A stretch of 64,000 nt of DNA from JBEBSD01 sp040394475 (GCA_040394475.1 JBEBSD010000016.1:30951-94950); one strand, 5' to 3'; positions 34,787-44,292 are shown, counted from the stretch's first letter. Made by a program: numbers and translations. Notes: generated by a model from the letters alone, not told the origin.

Positions 34787-34989
34787 AGAACAATCAAAAA
34801 CAGTTCGGATGGTACAATCGTTTTTCCTGGATAAAAGTGCTTGTCCCGCCTGGATCCGACTCCTTCACCGGGGGGCAAATGGTCCCGGTTGCGGTCCCGG
34901 GCATACAGCTGGAACAGAACATGTGCGCAAGGTACAAAAAAGCCTGACCGGGAAGACAGGAGGGAATAGGTTCTTTTGATGGTCCGGAA

Positions 34990-35017
34990 ATGTCCCCGGG
35001 GCAGGCCCCGGGGACAT
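34990..35017 (-). terminator. Strong GC hairpin after locus A susD
   Basis: ATGTCCCCGGGGC (34990-35002) faces its exact complement (35005-35017), a stem of 12-13 bp with a tiny loop, 6 bp past the susD stop. No U-tract follows on the minus strand. It probably attenuates transcription or protects susCD message, reducing expression of the downstream EEP and phosphatase genes. Confidence 0.6.
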
Positions 35018-35022
35018 CGGGA

Positions 35023-36669
35023 TTAATCCCAGCCAGGGTTTTGCCCCAGGGCGGGGTTACGTTCTTTCTGTACCAGGGGCACGGGCCACAGGTAGTTTTT
35101 CTCGGTGAACATCCTGCCGGTGAACGCGAGGATGTACCCTTCCTCATCTTCCCTGATATTGCCCACATCGGCCTGTACCAGCGCCCATTCCTTTTTCATT
35201 CCCTTAACATCGGCTGCCAGTAATTCTCCCTGTTTCCAGCGTTTGATATCGAAATAGCGATGCCCTTCCAGTGCCAGTTCGACCCGGCGTTCCCGGCGGA
35301 TTTCCGTACGAAGGTCTAATCCGTTTGCGGCAAGGTCGGCGAGGACAAGATGCTTCATTGCGACCCTGTCGCGTAACTTGTTGACCGTGATGTCCAGATC
35401 CTCCTGTGTGAGCGTCCCCAGCTCCATCCGGGCTTCGGCATAGGTGAGCAGGACCTCCGCCAGGCGAAGGAGGTGGATGTCGTTCGCATCCCGGCTTACT
35501 TGTGCAACGGTAGAAGGTTCTACATACTTGGTGAAGTAATAGCCGGTGATGGTGACCGAACCCCTCCTGTCCGAACGGAATTTCGGAGTAGTGAAAATGG
35601 CCGGATCCGTATTGTCGGGGTTTCCGTCGTACCGCCCGCCCCAGGGGGTGTTCGGGGGGAGAACCGTTTGCCGCATCCGGGGATCCCGGTTGGTAAAAAC
35701 AGCCTCATAGCTATCTTCTTTGTACAGCGGGGATTTATCGATCGGCAATCCGTCGGTCATGAGGTAAGTATCGACCAGCGATTTGGTAGGGTTCCACCGT
35801 GCGTTCTGATCGGGCACCTGTATTTCACGGCTGAGATTGTGCATCTTGATATCAGCCAGGTGTGTACGGGCCAGGATGGTCTCCTTGTTGTTGCCGGCCG
35901 ACAGCTTGCCTTTGTAGGTAAACAATTCATTGTAGCTGGTTTCCGGGTTCCCGTTGCTGTACAGTTGGTATACCCCGAGGTCCATCACCGCTTTGGCGGC
36001 GCTTTCCGCAAGGGCGTATCGGCCCTCATACAAGGCTACCCGCGCTTTCAGGGCAAGTGCTGCCCCTTTGGTAATCCGGCCGAGGTTTGCGCCTGTGGGA
36101 ATGGCAGCCGGCAACTGGGCGGCTGCAAGGTCGAGCTCAGACAGGATGAAATCGGTTACAGCGTCGTGCGGATCCCTGGGACCGAACAATTCGTCGATGT
36201 TCAGGGGTTTGGTCACCAAAGGGACGTCTCCGTAAAAGTTGGTCAGATAGCTGTATAAATAAGCGCGGATAAAGCGGACTTCAGCGGCCAGGGCCTCTTT
36301 CCGGGTATCAGGAATTTCGGCGCGATGGTAATTTTCGAGAAATACGTTGCACTGGCGGATACCGACATAGAGGTTACGCCATTCAGAATTGAACGTGCCG
36401 AGGTCGGTTGCAAAATTGCCGCTGCCGATCAGCTGGAAATCCGTGGTGGAGGGCCACAGGGTATTGTCGCCCATGTTTTCCATATCCACCGTGTTTTTAG
36501 CTTTGATGTTTTCGTAACAGCCGTTGACTGCGAGCACCAGCTGCTCCTCCGATTTCCAGAATGTTTCGTCCGCAAGGGCATCCAGCGGGTACCTGTCCAA
36601 AAAGCTGTCATTGCATGCTGTAACCAACAGGAAAACGAGCAGAAACGAATATAATTGATATTTTCTCAT
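35023..36669 (-). CDS. SusD/RagB-like nutrient-binding lipoprotein, locus A
   Basis: Surface lipoprotein of 548 residues that lids the SusC barrel and binds substrate. The lipobox is LLVTACND (Cys ~19). Typical SusD segments follow: FLDRYPLDALADETFWKSEEQL, the TPR-like helices with EVRFIRAYLYSYLTNFYGDVPLV, the mid-domain KAALALKARVALYEGRYALA pattern and the C-terminal RRERRVELALEGHRYFDIKRWKQ with final NPALGQNPGWD. It lies 23 bp after its SusC. The GC content is high like most of the window, in contrast with the homologous pair at 46-51 kb. Confidence 0.95.
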   Translation of the reverse strand: MRKYQLYSFLLVFLLVTACNDSFLDRYPLDALADETFWKSEEQLVLAVNGCYENIKAKNTVDMENMGDNTLWPSTTDFQLIGSGNFATDLGTFNSEWRNLYVGIRQCNVFLENYHRAEIPDTRKEALAAEVRFIRAYLYSYLTNFYGDVPLVTKPLNIDELFGPRDPHDAVTDFILSELDLAAAQLPAAIPTGANLGRITKGAALALKARVALYEGRYALAESAAKAVMDLGVYQLYSNGNPETSYNELFTYKGKLSAGNNKETILARTHLADIKMHNLSREIQVPDQNARWNPTKSLVDTYLMTDGLPIDKSPLYKEDSYEAVFTNRDPRMRQTVLPPNTPWGGRYDGNPDNTDPAIFTTPKFRSDRRGSVTITGYYFTKYVEPSTVAQVSRDANDIHLLRLAEVLLTYAEARMELGTLTQEDLDITVNKLRDRVAMKHLVLADLAANGLDLRTEIRRERRVELALEGHRYFDIKRWKQGELLAADVKGMKKEWALVQADVGNIREDEEGYILAFTGRMFTEKNYLWPVPLVQKERNPALGQNPGWD

Positions 36670-36692
36670 GTCTTTGATCCTTCTGTTTTTAA

Positions 36693-39600
36693 TTATTTCA
36701 AGCCAATGTTGAGTCCGAATACCACCGTTTTTACCTGCGGGTAAAAACCGCCGCTGCTTACCGGTGTTTCAGGGTCGTATCCGTAGAAAAAGCTGGTTTT
36801 GGTCAGCAGGTTGTCCGCAGATACATACAGTCGCAGACGGTTGATCCGGGCTTTCTGAACCAGCGAGGCGGGGATCGTATAGCCCAGCTGGATGTTTTTA
36901 AGTCTCAGATAGGACGCGTCTTCCAGCCAGTTGGTAGACATTCGTTGGTTGTAGGCGAGCTGATAGGTCAGGCGCGGATAGGAAGCGCCCGGATTTTCGG
37001 GTGTCCACCGGTCCAGGTGGGCAGTTTGCGGCAGGGACCCTTCGTTGATCAGTGCATGGCGGGCAGCTCCCTGAATATAACCGTTCACTTTTCCGACCCC
37101 TTGCAAAAAGAAGGAGAAGTCCAGTCCTTTCCAGCCGAACTCCCCCCGGAAGCCATAGGTATACCGCGGGATGGGGCTCCCGATAACTTCCCGGTCATTT
37201 TCCGCTGTGATTTTGCCGTCATTGTCCAGATCTTTGTAGATGAGGTCGCCGGGCGCTACCGGGTCGCCTGCGTACACCGGAAACCGGGGACTATACTTTC
37301 CTGTGGCCTCGTCGTAATCAAAATCGGCAATCTGTGCGATCCGCTCTGCCTGGTACCCGTAAAAGGCACCGATGGGATATCCTACGATCCGTACCTGGTC
37401 CGCATAGGTAGGAGGTACTCCTCCGAGACCGGTTACCTTGTTTCTGACATCGGAGAGGTTAAAGGCGCCGCCATAGCGGAAGTCGCTGACCTGATCCCTC
37501 CAGCTTAGCTGCAGTTCCCAGCCTTTGTTTTCAACCTTGCCTGCGTTTTGCGGAGGATAGGCCGAAACCCCCAGCACATCGGGCAGCGGGACATTCAGCA
37601 GGATATCGTTGGTATTGTTGACAAAAAAATCGGCGCTCACCGCCAAACGGCCTTTCAGGCTGACGAGGTCGATCCCGATGTTTTGCTTGATGACGGATTC
37701 CCAGGTCAGCAACGGGTTGGGGACGCTGTTCTGACGGTAGCCGATCGTCAGCTGATTGCCGATCGGAAATACATTCTGGATTTCCCCGATGGTGGCGAGA
37801 TAAGCATAATCGGAGCCGACCTTATCATTCCCCTGAGAGCCGTACGAGGCCCGGATTTTCCCCGATTCGATAATGCGCCGCAGGCCGTCAAAAAATTTCT
37901 CCTCTGAAAATACCCAGCCTACAGACGCCGAAGTAAACCAGTCCCAGCGGACATCAGGCGCAAATCGTGAGGAGCCGTCGTAGCGGAAATTGAATTCTGC
38001 CAGGTATTTGTCCTTGAAGCCGTATGCGCCCCTGCCGAAAAAGGATCTCAGCGCATTGTGCGTCCCGGAGGCGTCGTTCAGGAAATTGGCGGTACCGAAA
38101 CTGAGGGCGTCGAGCTCCTGGGATACCAGGTTGGTCCGGGTGGCGAGGAAGCTGCCGGAAACATTCTCTTCCTGCGACGCGGCTATCAATGCCTTTACGG
38201 AATGCCGCTCACTAAAGGTTTTGTCGTATTCTATAAAACCAAGAAAGGTCTGGTAAACGCCTTTATAGTCTCTGACGTCGATTTTATTAACCGGGTTGGT
38301 CTGGTAAATCAGCGAGCCGTCGACGGGACTGTAATAATTGATGGTTTTGCTCAGGATGGACCGGTAGGAATTGTATTTGATCAGTCCGTACTGTCCGCGC
38401 AACGTAAGCCCGTCGGCTAACCGGATGGAGGCCGTAAGGTTCCCGGTGATCTCCTGGGAGGTGAATTTATTGGTCCCGCCATCGGTGGTGACCGCCACAG
38501 GGTTCCGCTGTCCGCCGATATACCCCCAACCGCCAGTAGTAAACCGGACGGGCACGAGGGGCAGAATCTGGTGCGCGGCATAAATAGGACCTCCGGCGGT
38601 GGCCACGCTTTCGGAGGAACCCGAAAAGCCGCGGTCGATATAACCGAGGTTGGCATCTATTACGATCCGGTCAAGCAGGGTGGTGTTGAGCCGCAGCCGC
38701 ACATTGTGCCGGTTGGCATCAAAATTATCCCCGGTAATCAGGCCGCCTTCTTTCAGGTAACCGTAGGAAATGTAATAATTCAGGTTTTTCGCGCCGCCGT
38801 TGATGCTCAGGTTATGGTTCTGCTGCGTGGTGCGCTTTTTATAAATCTCTTGGATCCAGTTGGTATTGGCAAAGTAGTTGGGGTCGGAACCGTTGCGGGC
38901 GATTTCAATATCGGCATCCGTATAAGTCGGGTTACGGCCTACATTGATCTGGGATTCGTTCAACAGCGCCATGTACTCGGGAGAGCCGACAAATTCGGGA
39001 AGGGCAGTGGGTGTTTGTATGCCGAGATAGCCGCTGTATGCGATGGCCGGCTGGGAATCGGCCTTGCCTTTCTTGGTCGTCACTACAATGACACCATTTG
39101 CTCCCCGGACTCCGTAAATAGAGGAGGAGGCGGCATCCTTCAGGACCGAGATGCTTTCGATGTCATCCGGGTTAAGTATGTTCATGTTCCCGCCGGGAAT
39201 GCCGTCGATTACAACCAGCGGATTGGAGTCGCCCAGTGTACCGATACCACGGATCCGGATTGTTCCGCCGTTCTGACCGGGCAACGCAGTAGCATTGACC
39301 ACGGTAACTCCCGGAAGCAGGCCTTGTAGCGCCGAACCTACGGAGGTTACCGGCCGGCTGTCCAGTTCCTTACTGCCAATGGCCGACACGGCTCCGGTAA
39401 CATTAATCTTCTTTTGGGCGCCATATCCCACCACCACCAGTTCATCCAGACCGGCAACATCCTCCTGCAGCCTGATGGTAATGGTAGTTTGATCCTGTAT
39501 TTTTATCTCCCGGGAATAGAACCCGATAAAGGAGACTACCAGTGTCGTTCCCGGATCGGCTTCGATGGAAAATGCCCCGCCGGCATCCGCGGTGGTTCCG

Positions 39601-40139
39601 CGGCTGGTTCCCTTGACCAGCACCGTTGCTCCTGGCAGCGGATCTCCGTTAGAGTCGGTGATGGTACCCGAGAGGATTTTTTCCGCCGGTACTTCCACCG
39701 CTTGCTGCCCGGTACTGACGGCCGGGGGAAGAGCGCCGGAGGATGCCGGAAGGGCGGGTTGCCCGTTTTTGGGGGTAATGGCGATTTGCCTGCCGCTGAC
39801 GCGGTAGGACAAAGAGGTTTCCTTGAGCGCTTCGTCCAGGATGGCCGGGATACTGGCATCGTTCAGGTTGATGGTAACGGAAGCCTTTTCGGACTTCAAA
39901 AGCATTTTGTCGTTGTAAAACACTTTATAAGCCGTCGCCTTCTGTATTTGTCTGAACAATTCCACCAGGGTCCCGTTGGTCATGCGGATATCCATGCGCT
40001 CCTTTTGGGAATATCCCGAGGCGCTTACGCCGAGTATTCCAAAGCAAAACAGTACAACGGTTAGTTTCATCGCTCTCCAGAATTTTTGAGACACTAAAAA
40101 CCCGTGCAGACCAGGGTGATAGTCGTAAAAACTTTTCAT
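36693..40139 (-). CDS. SusC/RagA TonB-linked outer-membrane transporter with STN domain, locus A
   Basis: A 1148-residue TonB-dependent transporter. It begins with a membrane signal segment (~24-42, ending ASGYSQKE) and an STN signalling domain (~50-122, RMDIRMTNGTLVELFRQIQK), followed by a carboxypeptidase-like domain (LSGTITDSNGDPLPGATVLVKG). The SusC plug has VVVGYGAQKKINVTGAVSAI and SIYGVRGANGVIVVTT. A barrel ends TVVFGLNIGLK. The STN domain is the part that contacts the FecR anti-sigma factor, here encoded just upstream (120 bp, with a hairpin). It imports an oligosaccharide or other ligand presented by SusD. Confidence 0.96.
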   Translation of the reverse strand: MKSFYDYHPGLHGFLVSQKFWRAMKLTVVLFCFGILGVSASGYSQKERMDIRMTNGTLVELFRQIQKATAYKVFYNDKMLLKSEKASVTINLNDASIPAILDEALKETSLSYRVSGRQIAITPKNGQPALPASSGALPPAVSTGQQAVEVPAEKILSGTITDSNGDPLPGATVLVKGTSRGTTADAGGAFSIEADPGTTLVVSFIGFYSREIKIQDQTTITIRLQEDVAGLDELVVVGYGAQKKINVTGAVSAIGSKELDSRPVTSVGSALQGLLPGVTVVNATALPGQNGGTIRIRGIGTLGDSNPLVVIDGIPGGNMNILNPDDIESISVLKDAASSSIYGVRGANGVIVVTTKKGKADSQPAIAYSGYLGIQTPTALPEFVGSPEYMALLNESQINVGRNPTYTDADIEIARNGSDPNYFANTNWIQEIYKKRTTQQNHNLSINGGAKNLNYYISYGYLKEGGLITGDNFDANRHNVRLRLNTTLLDRIVIDANLGYIDRGFSGSSESVATAGGPIYAAHQILPLVPVRFTTGGWGYIGGQRNPVAVTTDGGTNKFTSQEITGNLTASIRLADGLTLRGQYGLIKYNSYRSILSKTINYYSPVDGSLIYQTNPVNKIDVRDYKGVYQTFLGFIEYDKTFSERHSVKALIAASQEENVSGSFLATRTNLVSQELDALSFGTANFLNDASGTHNALRSFFGRGAYGFKDKYLAEFNFRYDGSSRFAPDVRWDWFTSASVGWVFSEEKFFDGLRRIIESGKIRASYGSQGNDKVGSDYAYLATIGEIQNVFPIGNQLTIGYRQNSVPNPLLTWESVIKQNIGIDLVSLKGRLAVSADFFVNNTNDILLNVPLPDVLGVSAYPPQNAGKVENKGWELQLSWRDQVSDFRYGGAFNLSDVRNKVTGLGGVPPTYADQVRIVGYPIGAFYGYQAERIAQIADFDYDEATGKYSPRFPVYAGDPVAPGDLIYKDLDNDGKITAENDREVIGSPIPRYTYGFRGEFGWKGLDFSFFLQGVGKVNGYIQGAARHALINEGSLPQTAHLDRWTPENPGASYPRLTYQLAYNQRMSTNWLEDASYLRLKNIQLGYTIPASLVQKARINRLRLYVSADNLLTKTSFFYGYDPETPVSSGGFYPQVKTVVFGLNIGLK

Positions 40140-40217
40140 ATTTTTGATAGACTTTTGTTAAAAAATAGTTACAGCTCATTTGGGTGGTTCAGATCCGAAT
40201 GGTATGAAAGTCATGGT

Positions 40218-40237
40218 GGGGGTGTTACAGCACCTCC
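40218..40237 (-). promoter_or_regulatory. Hairpin in the fecR-susC gap, locus A
   Basis: GGAGGTG and CACCCCC (minus strand) form a 7-bp stem with one mismatch and a 6-nt loop, 22 bp past the fecR stop. A comparable stem occupies the fecR-susC gap of locus B, suggesting conserved partial termination so that susCD can be driven separately. Confidence 0.4.
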
Positions 40238-40259
40238 ATCTTTTCCAGGCGCTTCCAGG

Positions 40260-41345
40260 TCATCGGTTTTTCTTCTTCAGGATAATTGTTTTCTCGTTTT
40301 CGCCATAGGTTAACATTGTAGTGGAACAAATAATATCAATCGCGTTCAGCAGATCCTCCTGGAGCAATAATGTCCCTGAGAGGGTTTCTTCGCCGGAAGG
40401 AATGTCTTCCAGTATAATCGCCGTCCGGTAATAGCGCGACAGCTTTTTCAGGATGTCTTTGAGTGGGGCGCTTCTGAGTATAAGGTACCCGTCCTTCCAG
40501 GAAGTATAGTCTTCCACATTGACCGGCACGACCCGCAGTTCCCCGGAATCCGCATCGAAAAGCGCCTGCTCCCCGGGGATGATGCGTTCTTTTTTCTTCG
40601 TAAACAGCGATGACTGGCCGGTTCTGAGTTCGATACTCCCCTCTGCCAGCACCGCGTACGTTTGACGGTCGTCCGGATAGGCGCAAATGTCGAAGGCTGT
40701 TCCAAGGACGGTAACGTCCATTTCGCGGGTGAAAACGGTCATGGGGGCTTCCTTGTTGGGGGTAACGGCAAAATAAGCCTCTCCTTCCAAAAAGATTTCA
40801 CGTTTATTGGCCGGAAACAGCACGGGATATACCAGTTTGGATCCCGAATTGACCCACACTCTGGTGCCGTCCGAAAGTGTGATCATGGCCCGCTGCCCAT
40901 GCGGAACGACCAGGGTGTTGTAGGCGGCTGTTCCCGAAGCATTTTGCTCGAAGCGCTTCCCGGAGCTGATCATCACTTTCCCGTCAGCAGGCTGATAGCT
41001 GATTTCGGTTTCTGTGGAATCCAGCAGCACACTGCGGTTGTCTGCCAGGATCAGTTCGGTGGACGAGACCTGAAGGGTGCGCTGATCGGCAATGCGCTGC
41101 ATCGGGTTTTCCTTTTGGGAGTACAGGTGCCGGAAGAGTACCCCGCAGGCAACCAGGAGCAATGCGACTACCGCTGCAACGGCACGGTAGCGCCAGAAGC
41201 GTTGCGACGGGGGTGCGTCTGCAAAGGACACGATGCGTTTCCAAAGGCCGTGCTTTTGCTGCTCCGATAACCGTTCATTGCCGATGGTATCGAACAGCAG
41301 CGCAATTTTCTTTTGAAGTTCGTTATCGTTTTCGGATTCCGCCAT
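40260..41345 (-). CDS. FecR-family anti-sigma factor, locus A
   Basis: A 361-residue single-pass inner-membrane regulator. The cytoplasmic N-terminus (~1-50) that holds the sigma factor is followed by one membrane helix (~54-74, AVAAVVALLLVACGVLFRHL). The periplasmic FecR domain (ISYQPADGKVMISS, LVVPHGQRAMITLSDGTRVW, REIFLEGEAYFAV, VTVLGTAFDICAYP) and a C-terminal DUF4974-like domain (APLKDILKKLSRYYRTAIIL) come next. It receives the signal from the STN domain of the SusC encoded downstream and releases the sigma factor encoded upstream. Confidence 0.93.
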   Translation of the reverse strand: MAESENDNELQKKIALLFDTIGNERLSEQQKHGLWKRIVSFADAPPSQRFWRYRAVAAVVALLLVACGVLFRHLYSQKENPMQRIADQRTLQVSSTELILADNRSVLLDSTETEISYQPADGKVMISSGKRFEQNASGTAAYNTLVVPHGQRAMITLSDGTRVWVNSGSKLVYPVLFPANKREIFLEGEAYFAVTPNKEAPMTVFTREMDVTVLGTAFDICAYPDDRQTYAVLAEGSIELRTGQSSLFTKKKERIIPGEQALFDADSGELRVVPVNVEDYTSWKDGYLILRSAPLKDILKKLSRYYRTAIILEDIPSGEETLSGTLLLQEDLLNAIDIICSTTMLTYGENEKTIILKKKNR

Positions 41346-41449
41346 GTTCGAGTGCCCTGTTGATGGTCATAGATGGTGCCCGCTGTGAGGGGCATTCTAT
41401 CGGTAAGAGAAGGCACTCCCCGGTTTATAGACTGTCCGGAAGCTTTTTT

Positions 41450-42055
41450 TTAGAAAATTTTTTTAAGCGTGCTCAGAATCAGCAATGAATAAATTACATC
41501 CAGGCGGTCGATCCGGCTCCGGAGTTTTTTTAAGGATCTGTAAATCAGCGTCCTGCAAGTGGGTATAGTGATCTGCAGCATCGCCGCAATTTCCTCGTAA
41601 GTGAGGTCATATTTAAATTTGAGAAAGATGATTTCGCGCTGCCTGGGCGGAAGGAGGTTCAGCTCGCGCGTCAGCGCTTCCATCAGCTGGCGATTGGCTT
41701 CATCCGCCATGAGCTGGTGATCGGGGGACAAGGTAAAGGCATCGATGGCGATGGGATCCATGCGGCTGAACCAGGTGTCAAAGGAGATGAAAACATTTCT
41801 CTGGCTGGCCCTGGCTAATTTACGGCGGAACGATTTCAGCAGGTAGAACCGGGGATTTTCGGCTTCGGAAAGCCTGGGGCGGTACTTGTGAAGATCGATG
41901 AATAAGTCATGGATGCAATCCATAATCAATTCTTTGTCAGGAGAATACCTGAGGCCGAAAGCATACAGGATATCGACATAACGTGTGTAGAGTGCACAAT
42001 ATGCTTCCTGATCGCCTGAAATAAATCGGATCCATACATCGCGTTCCGGTTCCAT
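41450..42055 (-). CDS. ECF RNA polymerase sigma factor, locus A
   Basis: A 201-residue FecI-like sigma-70 factor. Region 2 appears as YCALYTRYVDILYAFGLRY..MDCIHDLFIDLHKYR, and region 4 as LPPRQREIIFLKFKYDLTYEEIAAML with the recognition helix ITIPTCRTLIYRSLKKLR. The start at 42055 is supported by a strong AAGGAGG ribosome-binding sequence five bases upstream, unusual in this phylum; the longer frame to 42091 would include that site in coding sequence. It is first in the locus A transcript and should activate susCD when released by FecR. Confidence 0.93.
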   Translation of the reverse strand: MEPERDVWIRFISGDQEAYCALYTRYVDILYAFGLRYSPDKELIMDCIHDLFIDLHKYRPRLSEAENPRFYLLKSFRRKLARASQRNVFISFDTWFSRMDPIAIDAFTLSPDHQLMADEANRQLMEALTRELNLLPPRQREIIFLKFKYDLTYEEIAAMLQITIPTCRTLIYRSLKKLRSRIDRLDVIYSLLILSTLKKIF

Positions 42056-42088
42056 AGGCACCTCCTTTACATTTAGTGATCCATCCTG

Positions 42089-42096
42089 CAAAATTA
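42089..42096 (-). promoter_or_regulatory. Promoter -7 box of the locus A sigma gene
   Basis: TAATTTTG on the minus strand is an exact TAnnTTTG match 34 bp before the sigma start. No TTG lies at the normal 19-21 bp spacing, so the element is either weak or needs an activator. Confidence 0.4.
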
Positions 42097-42166
42097 GCGA
42101 TTTCGCGTGCTTTCCGGCGGGTTTGCAAAATGAATAAAATGTAAACCTTCCGGAGGGGGGTGGGTT

Positions 42167-42276
42167 ATCGGCTGTCAGCTATCGGAAATCGGCTATCAGC
42201 TATCGGCAGTCAGCTTTCAGCTATCGGAAATCGGCTGTCAGCTATCGGCGGTCAGCTTTCAGTTGTCGGAAACCGG
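42167..42276. repeat. Heptanucleotide-periodic intergenic repeat, block 7 (42-bp period)
   Basis: Reads as GGCTGTC, AGCTATC, GGAAATC, GGCTATC, AGCTATC, GGCAGTC, AGCTTTC, AGCTATC, GGAAATC, GGCTGTC, AGCTATC, GGCGGTC, AGCTTTC, AGTTGTC, GGAAACC. The GGAAAYC landmark recurs at 42-bp steps (CGGAAAT at 42183 and 42225, CGGAAAC at 42267) and CAGCTTTCAG at 42211 and 42253. This is the same 6 x 7 period as block 3, in opposite orientation. Confidence 0.9.
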
Positions 42277-42292
42277 CCGGCTTAAGGGGTGC

Positions 42293-43654
42293 CTATACAA
42301 ACGCGCTTTCTCCGGTGATGGCTCGTCCGACGATGAGGGAGTTGATTTCTTTGGTTCCTTCGTAGGAGTAAATGGCCTCGGCGTCGGCTACAAAGCGGGC
42401 AATATCGTATTCCAATAAAATCCCGTTTCCTCCGAAAAGCTCGCGGGCATGGTCGACAATGGAGCGCATCCGCAATGTGCAAAAAACCTTGGCCAAAGAA
42501 GCATGCTCATCGGTGATGGTACCGCTGTCCTGGAGCTGCGACAGTCGATATACCATGGTTTGCATGGCTGTCAGGTCGCCGAGCATCGTCACGAGCAGGT
42601 CCTGGACCAGCTGAAATCCCGCAATCGGCCTGCCAAACTGGTTCCGTTTCATCGTATACTGAAGCGCCGCTTCATAAGCACCCCTGCCGCAGCCGACCGC
42701 CTGCCAGGCCACTCCGGCCCGCGTCATCCGCAGGACATTGGCGGTGTCTTTAAACGAATGGGCATTCTGAAGCCGGTCGCTTTCCGGGACTACACAATCG
42801 GTGAGCGTGATAAGGGCATTCTGGACGGTCCGGAGTGCCATTTTATCCACCATTTTTTCGGCGGAAAATCCGGGGTTTCCTTTGCGGACGATAAATCCTT
42901 TTACCTGGTTATCGTCGAGGTCCCGCGCCCAGATAATGGTGAGGTCGGAAAAGGTCGCATTTCCGATCCATTTTTTCTGTCCGGAGAGCACCCATTCCTC
43001 TCCCGTCCTTTTACAGGTAGTGGTAAGGCCTCCTGCCACGCCCGATCCTACCTCCGGTTCGGTAAGCCCGAACGCCCCGATCTGCTCCATGCGCTGCATA
43101 ACGGGAAGCCATTCCTGTTTTTGCTGTTCGGAGCCGCACAGGTAGATGGAGCCCATGGCCAGTCCGCTGTGGACTCCGAAAAAAGTAGAAATGGAAGCAT
43201 CGACCCTGGCCATTTCCATGGCCAGGAACCCTTCCAGCAAGGCTGTGCGTCCGGCACACCCGTAGCCGTGATAGGTGAGTCCGGCAATATCGAGTGCCGC
43301 CATTTTGGGGATAATGTGCATCGGAAAATGGGCTTTGTTCCAATAGTCGTTGGCGATCGGGCGGATTTCACTCTCCATAAAATTGCGCACCTTCAGCACT
43401 ATTTCCCGGTCTTCCGGCGCCAGTGTGGCGCCCAGTTCATAGAAGTCTCCGTTCACTTCGGGTTTTGCCTTCTTTTTTCCCGAACCGCCGGCCTGCAGCA
43501 TCTTCATCATTTTGGCCAGGTCGGCATCGTCCATTCGGGAAACGGCGGCCATCACGGCTTTCAGGTCGACTTTGCGTGACAGCTTCGTGAGCGCATCCAG
43601 GTCGACCGTTTGTAAAAGCGATTTTATAGTAGAAAAAGATTTCAGCAGGCTCAT
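42293..43654 (-). CDS. Acyl-CoA dehydrogenase family protein
   Basis: FAD-dependent acyl-CoA dehydrogenase of 453 residues. An N-terminal ~60-residue, lysine-rich extension (TKLSRKVDLKAVMAAVSRMD, later GGSGKKKAKPE) precedes the usual three domains. Diagnostic segments are GAFGLTEPEVGSG, the FAD-binding WVLSGQKKWIGNATFSDL, FVVRKG-like GFIVRKGNPGF, the MKRNQFGRPIAGFQLVQ helix and the C-terminal SYEGTKEINSLIVGRAITG. The LTEPEVGSG and QLVQ pattern resembles glutaryl-CoA dehydrogenase relatives. The substrate is uncertain. It lies alone between the two sigma loci and has no fatty-acid genes beside it. Confidence 0.9.
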   Translation of the reverse strand: MSLLKSFSTIKSLLQTVDLDALTKLSRKVDLKAVMAAVSRMDDADLAKMMKMLQAGGSGKKKAKPEVNGDFYELGATLAPEDREIVLKVRNFMESEIRPIANDYWNKAHFPMHIIPKMAALDIAGLTYHGYGCAGRTALLEGFLAMEMARVDASISTFFGVHSGLAMGSIYLCGSEQQKQEWLPVMQRMEQIGAFGLTEPEVGSGVAGGLTTTCKRTGEEWVLSGQKKWIGNATFSDLTIIWARDLDDNQVKGFIVRKGNPGFSAEKMVDKMALRTVQNALITLTDCVVPESDRLQNAHSFKDTANVLRMTRAGVAWQAVGCGRGAYEAALQYTMKRNQFGRPIAGFQLVQDLLVTMLGDLTAMQTMVYRLSQLQDSGTITDEHASLAKVFCTLRMRSIVDHARELFGGNGILLEYDIARFVADAEAIYSYEGTKEINSLIVGRAITGESAFV

Positions 43655-43813
43655 GGTGTAAGGTGGTTTGTTTGTAAGGAAAGGAAATAAGGTGTAAAAT
43701 CTATTGCAAGTTAACCGAATTTAGGGGGTTAGAAACCCGCCGGGCGGCTGCGGGGTTGAAATACGGGACAATAAGGGGTATCTTTGCCGGATGTACCTGT
43801 TTATGCATCTGCT

Positions 43814-44182
43814 ATGATTACCCTTTACGGCATTCCCAATTGCGACACTATTAAGAAAACCCGTACCTGGCTGGAGGCCCGTCAGGTGGGTTACACATTT
43901 CATAATTACAAGACCGACGGGATTTCTCCCGAAAAATTGCACCACTGGCTGGCGCAGCAGCCGCTCGATAAAGTGATGAACAAGGCCTCTACTACCTGGA
44001 AGGCGCTTTCGGATGCCGACAAAAAGGCTGCGGAAAACGCGGAAGCGGCCATCAAGCTGATGGTTGAGAACCCTTCTATGATCAAACGGCCGGTTGTAGC
44101 AGACGAAAACGGGAATGTGATTGCCATCGGATTCAAGGAAACGGTATTTGCAGAATTGTTTGAAAACGGGGCAACCCTGTGA
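43814..44182 (+). CDS. ArsC/Spx-family thioredoxin-fold protein (YffB-like)
   Basis: A 122-residue protein starting MITLYGIPNCDTIKKTRTWL at 43814; the start 10 codons earlier adds residues unlike the family. The single cysteine in GIPNCDTIKK, the YTFHNYKTDGI and the MIKRPVV segments match the YffB branch of the arsenate-reductase family, which has glutathione-related reductase-like but uncertain activity. No other arsenic genes are adjacent, so an arsenate role should not be assumed. The adjoining acyl-CoA dehydrogenase is divergent, about 160 bp away. Confidence 0.88.
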   Translation: MITLYGIPNCDTIKKTRTWLEARQVGYTFHNYKTDGISPEKLHHWLAQQPLDKVMNKASTTWKALSDADKKAAENAEAAIKLMVENPSMIKRPVVADENGNVIAIGFKETVFAELFENGATL

Positions 44183-44292
44183 GGGGTACGGGATTTTGGG
44201 AGTGATCGTCACCGGCTGACGTATGTTACCCTAATGTTAACACTTTTAAACAGAGTTCATTTTACGGTCTCTATTTTTGTGATGACATTAGT

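Noticed and set aside
34794..35168. ORF of 124 residues on the minus strand
   Set aside because: It overlaps the end of susD in another frame and crosses the strong hairpin at 34990-35017; no family resemblance.
43814..44182. Arsenate resistance function
   Set aside because: Only the YffB-type motif is present and no arsenic operon genes are adjacent.
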